64,000 nucleotides of DNA from CAVQKZ01 sp963837325 (GTDB lineage: Bacteria; Actinomycetota; Actinomycetes; Mycobacteriales; Jatrophihabitantaceae), in NCBI GenBank assembly GCA_963837325.1, contig CAWIMV010000001.1:2728001-2792000 (forward strand), written 5' to 3'. Position 1 is the stretch's first letter. Each line of letters begins with the position of its first letter. A program made the translations under genes and the position numbers. The notes below the pieces were generated by a model. It did not search any database and was not told the origin of the DNA. It saw only the letters and a list, made by a program, of their open reading frames with translations. Shown here piece by piece: positions 62,850 through 64,000 of the stretch.

Positions 62850-63389
62850 TCACACCGGTTCCGGCACGCGCGCCGGTACAGGCTCGAGCTGTACGTCGGG
62901 CGTTCTTACCGAACGGCTAGTCGCCGCGAGTGCGGCGGCCGCTGCCGCGACGACGAGCGCAGTTAGCGCGACCGAACGAGTGTCGACCAGATCGATCGTT
63001 ACCCCGCCTGCCACCGACCCGCAGGCGATGCCGGCATTCGCCGCAGACGCCGGCAGCGATGAGGCGAGCGCCCCGCCCGGTCCGGCCAGCGTTCCGATCG
63101 GCCCGCCCGCAGCTGAGGACACGGCGAAGCCGGACAGCACGATCGACATTGCCCGCCCTGCATGCTTTGCGGGGACGACCGACGGCCCGATGAGGAACGC
63201 CGAGGCGATGAACAAACCCTGGAGGGCGCCCGTGATGACCCGAGCGACGACGAAAATCCCAAGGTCGGGTAGCAGTAGCGGCACTGCGGTGAACACGATG
63301 AAGGTGCCCAGCGAGCTGAGTAGCACCGTGCGCCGATCGATCCGAATCGTGAGGGCGGTCAGGATCGGACCGCCGCTCGACGTGTTCAT
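62850..63389 (-). pseudogene. Shortened MFS transporter remnant (AraJ/Cmx-like)
   Basis: A 179-residue frame behind a good GAGGAGGA ribosome site (ATG at 63387-63389). LTIRIDRRTVLLSSLGTFIV and AGRAMSIVLSGFAV match the middle of an AraJ-type exporter, but the first helices are absent, and ALASSLPASAANAGIACGS, typical of helices 10-11, follows directly. Only about five of 12 helices remain. The frame is open, so a protein could be made, but it is unlikely to transport. Confidence 0.68.
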
Positions 63390-63711
63390 CTCGTCCTCCT
63401 CGTTGGCGTCGGCTCCCCGCGGGTGACCACGACATTGACGATTCAATGGTTGACAAAGGCCCGGGCCCGGACAACAAACTTTGCCAAAAATGCAAATATG
63501 GCCCCATGCAAGAGGAGGTTGCAGCGATCGTCGAAGGCATCGGACCGCGGCTGCGGGCAAGCAAGTGCTCGCACCGTGCGAACCGCGACTGGTCGCGCAC
63601 CCCATCTCGACCGGGTGGCGTCAACGCCCTGACCCGCGGCTGCGGAACCCCGCGATGTGGGCGTCCAGAGACAGCGAGGTCCCCGGGCATCCGGGAACCT
63701 CGACGCGGCTG
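63390..63711. other. Gene-poor interval with a possible XRE regulator remnant
   Basis: A short rightward frame from 63506 begins MQEEVAAIVEGIGPRLRAS, like the N-terminus of an XRE/cupin regulator (GxRLRxLR), then loses similarity. AraJ-type exporters are often divergent from such regulators, so this may be the matching remnant. No other gene seen. It runs into tRNA-Tyr. Confidence 0.35.
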
Positions 63712-63793
63712 TGGCGGGTGTTGGGTTTGAACCAACGTAGGCTGAGCCGGCGGTTTTACAGACCGCTCCCTTTGACCACTCGGGCAACCCGCC
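63712..63793 (-). tRNA. tRNA-Tyr (anticodon GTA)
   Basis: An 82-base class II tRNA on the minus strand. The acceptor GGCGGGT pairs with ACCCGCC, the anticodon loop reads CTGTAAA, a long variable arm lies between, and the T-arm is GTTGG-TTCAAAC-CCAAC. CCA is not encoded. tRNA-Tyr is a known integration site in actinomycetes (for example SLP1 of Streptomyces coelicolor). Confidence 0.94.
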
Positions 63794-63931
63794 GTGTGCG
63801 GCCGGATCTCTCCCGGCAACGGCTCGACAGCTTACCGGACTCCGCGCGGAGCCGGCCGAGTGCTCCGATACGGTCGACGGGTGGATCCATGGCGCGGTCC
63901 ACGCGAGCTCGCAGCAAGGAGGTAGCCCGAC

Positions 63932-64000
63932 ATGGCTGATCCGTCGTTCGACGTCGTGAGCAAGATCGACCGGCAGGAGGTCGACAACGCGCTCAACCAG
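63932..64000 (+). CDS. YajQ-family (DUF520) nucleotide-binding protein, 5' part only
   Basis: The first 23 codons (MADPSFDVVSKIDRQEVDNA...) match the start of YajQ/DUF520 proteins, which bind nucleotides and in some bacteria cyclic-di-GMP. AAGGAGGT (63917-63924) lies eight bases before the ATG at 63932. The rest is beyond the window. It is divergent from tRNA-Tyr. Confidence 0.88.
   Translation, partial: MADPSFDVVSKIDRQEVDNALNQ

Noticed and set aside
63443..63787. 114-codon leftward frame over tRNA-Tyr
   Set aside because: It is the usual spurious translation of a tRNA gene.

Overview
The window is chromosomal DNA from a high-G+C actinomycete. Signs of this are codons that mostly end in G or C, many GTG starts with GGAGG-type ribosome sites, an F420-type luciferase-like oxidoreductase, mycothiol-linked DinB-type proteins, a HadA/HadB dehydratase pair, the mycobacterial-style Sdh1 succinate dehydrogenase, a Sec protein ending in an LAxTG sorting motif, and WYL, Lrp and NarL/LuxR regulators. 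The genus cannot be fixed from sequence alone. No integrase, transposase, phage, plasmid replication or CRISPR gene was seen.

The two ends carry conserved housekeeping blocks. At the left on the minus strand are tRNA-Thr, tRNA-Met, rpmG with a strong intrinsic terminator, a TetR regulator and hadA-hadB. At the right are tRNA-Tyr and the start of a yajQ-family gene. About 61 kb of mostly accessory genes lies between them. Near tRNA-Tyr the DNA is full of wreckage: a shortened MFS transporter, a MerR tail, a frameshifted HAF-repeat gene and two out-of-order epimerase pieces.

Region by region. 2.3-5.9 kb: the sdhCAB operon, led by a 32-codon ORF that overlaps sdhC. 5.9-8.2 kb: M55 aminopeptidase, VOC protein and F420-type oxidoreductase. 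8.3-11.6 kb: a membrane protein, histidine kinase and response regulator operon. 11.8-13.7 kb: VOC, GNAT and DinB-type enzymes. 13.9-17.5 kb: a 1180-residue cell-wall-anchored surface protein with a polyglycine domain, an FN3 domain and seven Ig-like repeats. 17.7-30 kb: a lipoprotein with a striking promoter, a methyltransferase divergent from a WYL regulator, secreted phosphoesterase, MFS exporter, secreted GH3 glycosidase, a Tat-exported DUF1259 protein, a GGDEF-EAL protein, PAP2 phosphatase and an EEP hydrolase.

30-38.5 kb: a seven-gene operon encoding an oligopeptide-type ABC importer with a lactonase-like metallo-beta-lactamase-fold enzyme and an amidohydrolase, preceded by an Lrp-type regulator. 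Palindromes of the form GTCA-NN-TGAC lie before both. 38.6-43.7 kb: a DUF1059 protein and secreted proteins, one broken by two frameshifts. 43.7-47.8 kb: an HspR-like MerR gene divergent from hsp20, a small J-domain protein, EEP hydrolase, SDR and a stand-alone LigD-type polymerase. 47.8-51.3 kb: ABC-2 exporter plus two-component system. 51.3-63.4 kb: an enzyme island with three DUF899 thioredoxin-like proteins, a DUF2182 membrane protein, NTF2-like, NIPSNAP, NmrA and an internally duplicated lipocalin-like protein, mixed with pseudogenes.

The best candidates for new biology are the transport/lactonase/amidohydrolase operon, the polyglycine-FN3-Ig surface protein, the triple DUF899/DUF2182 island and the sdh leader ORF.
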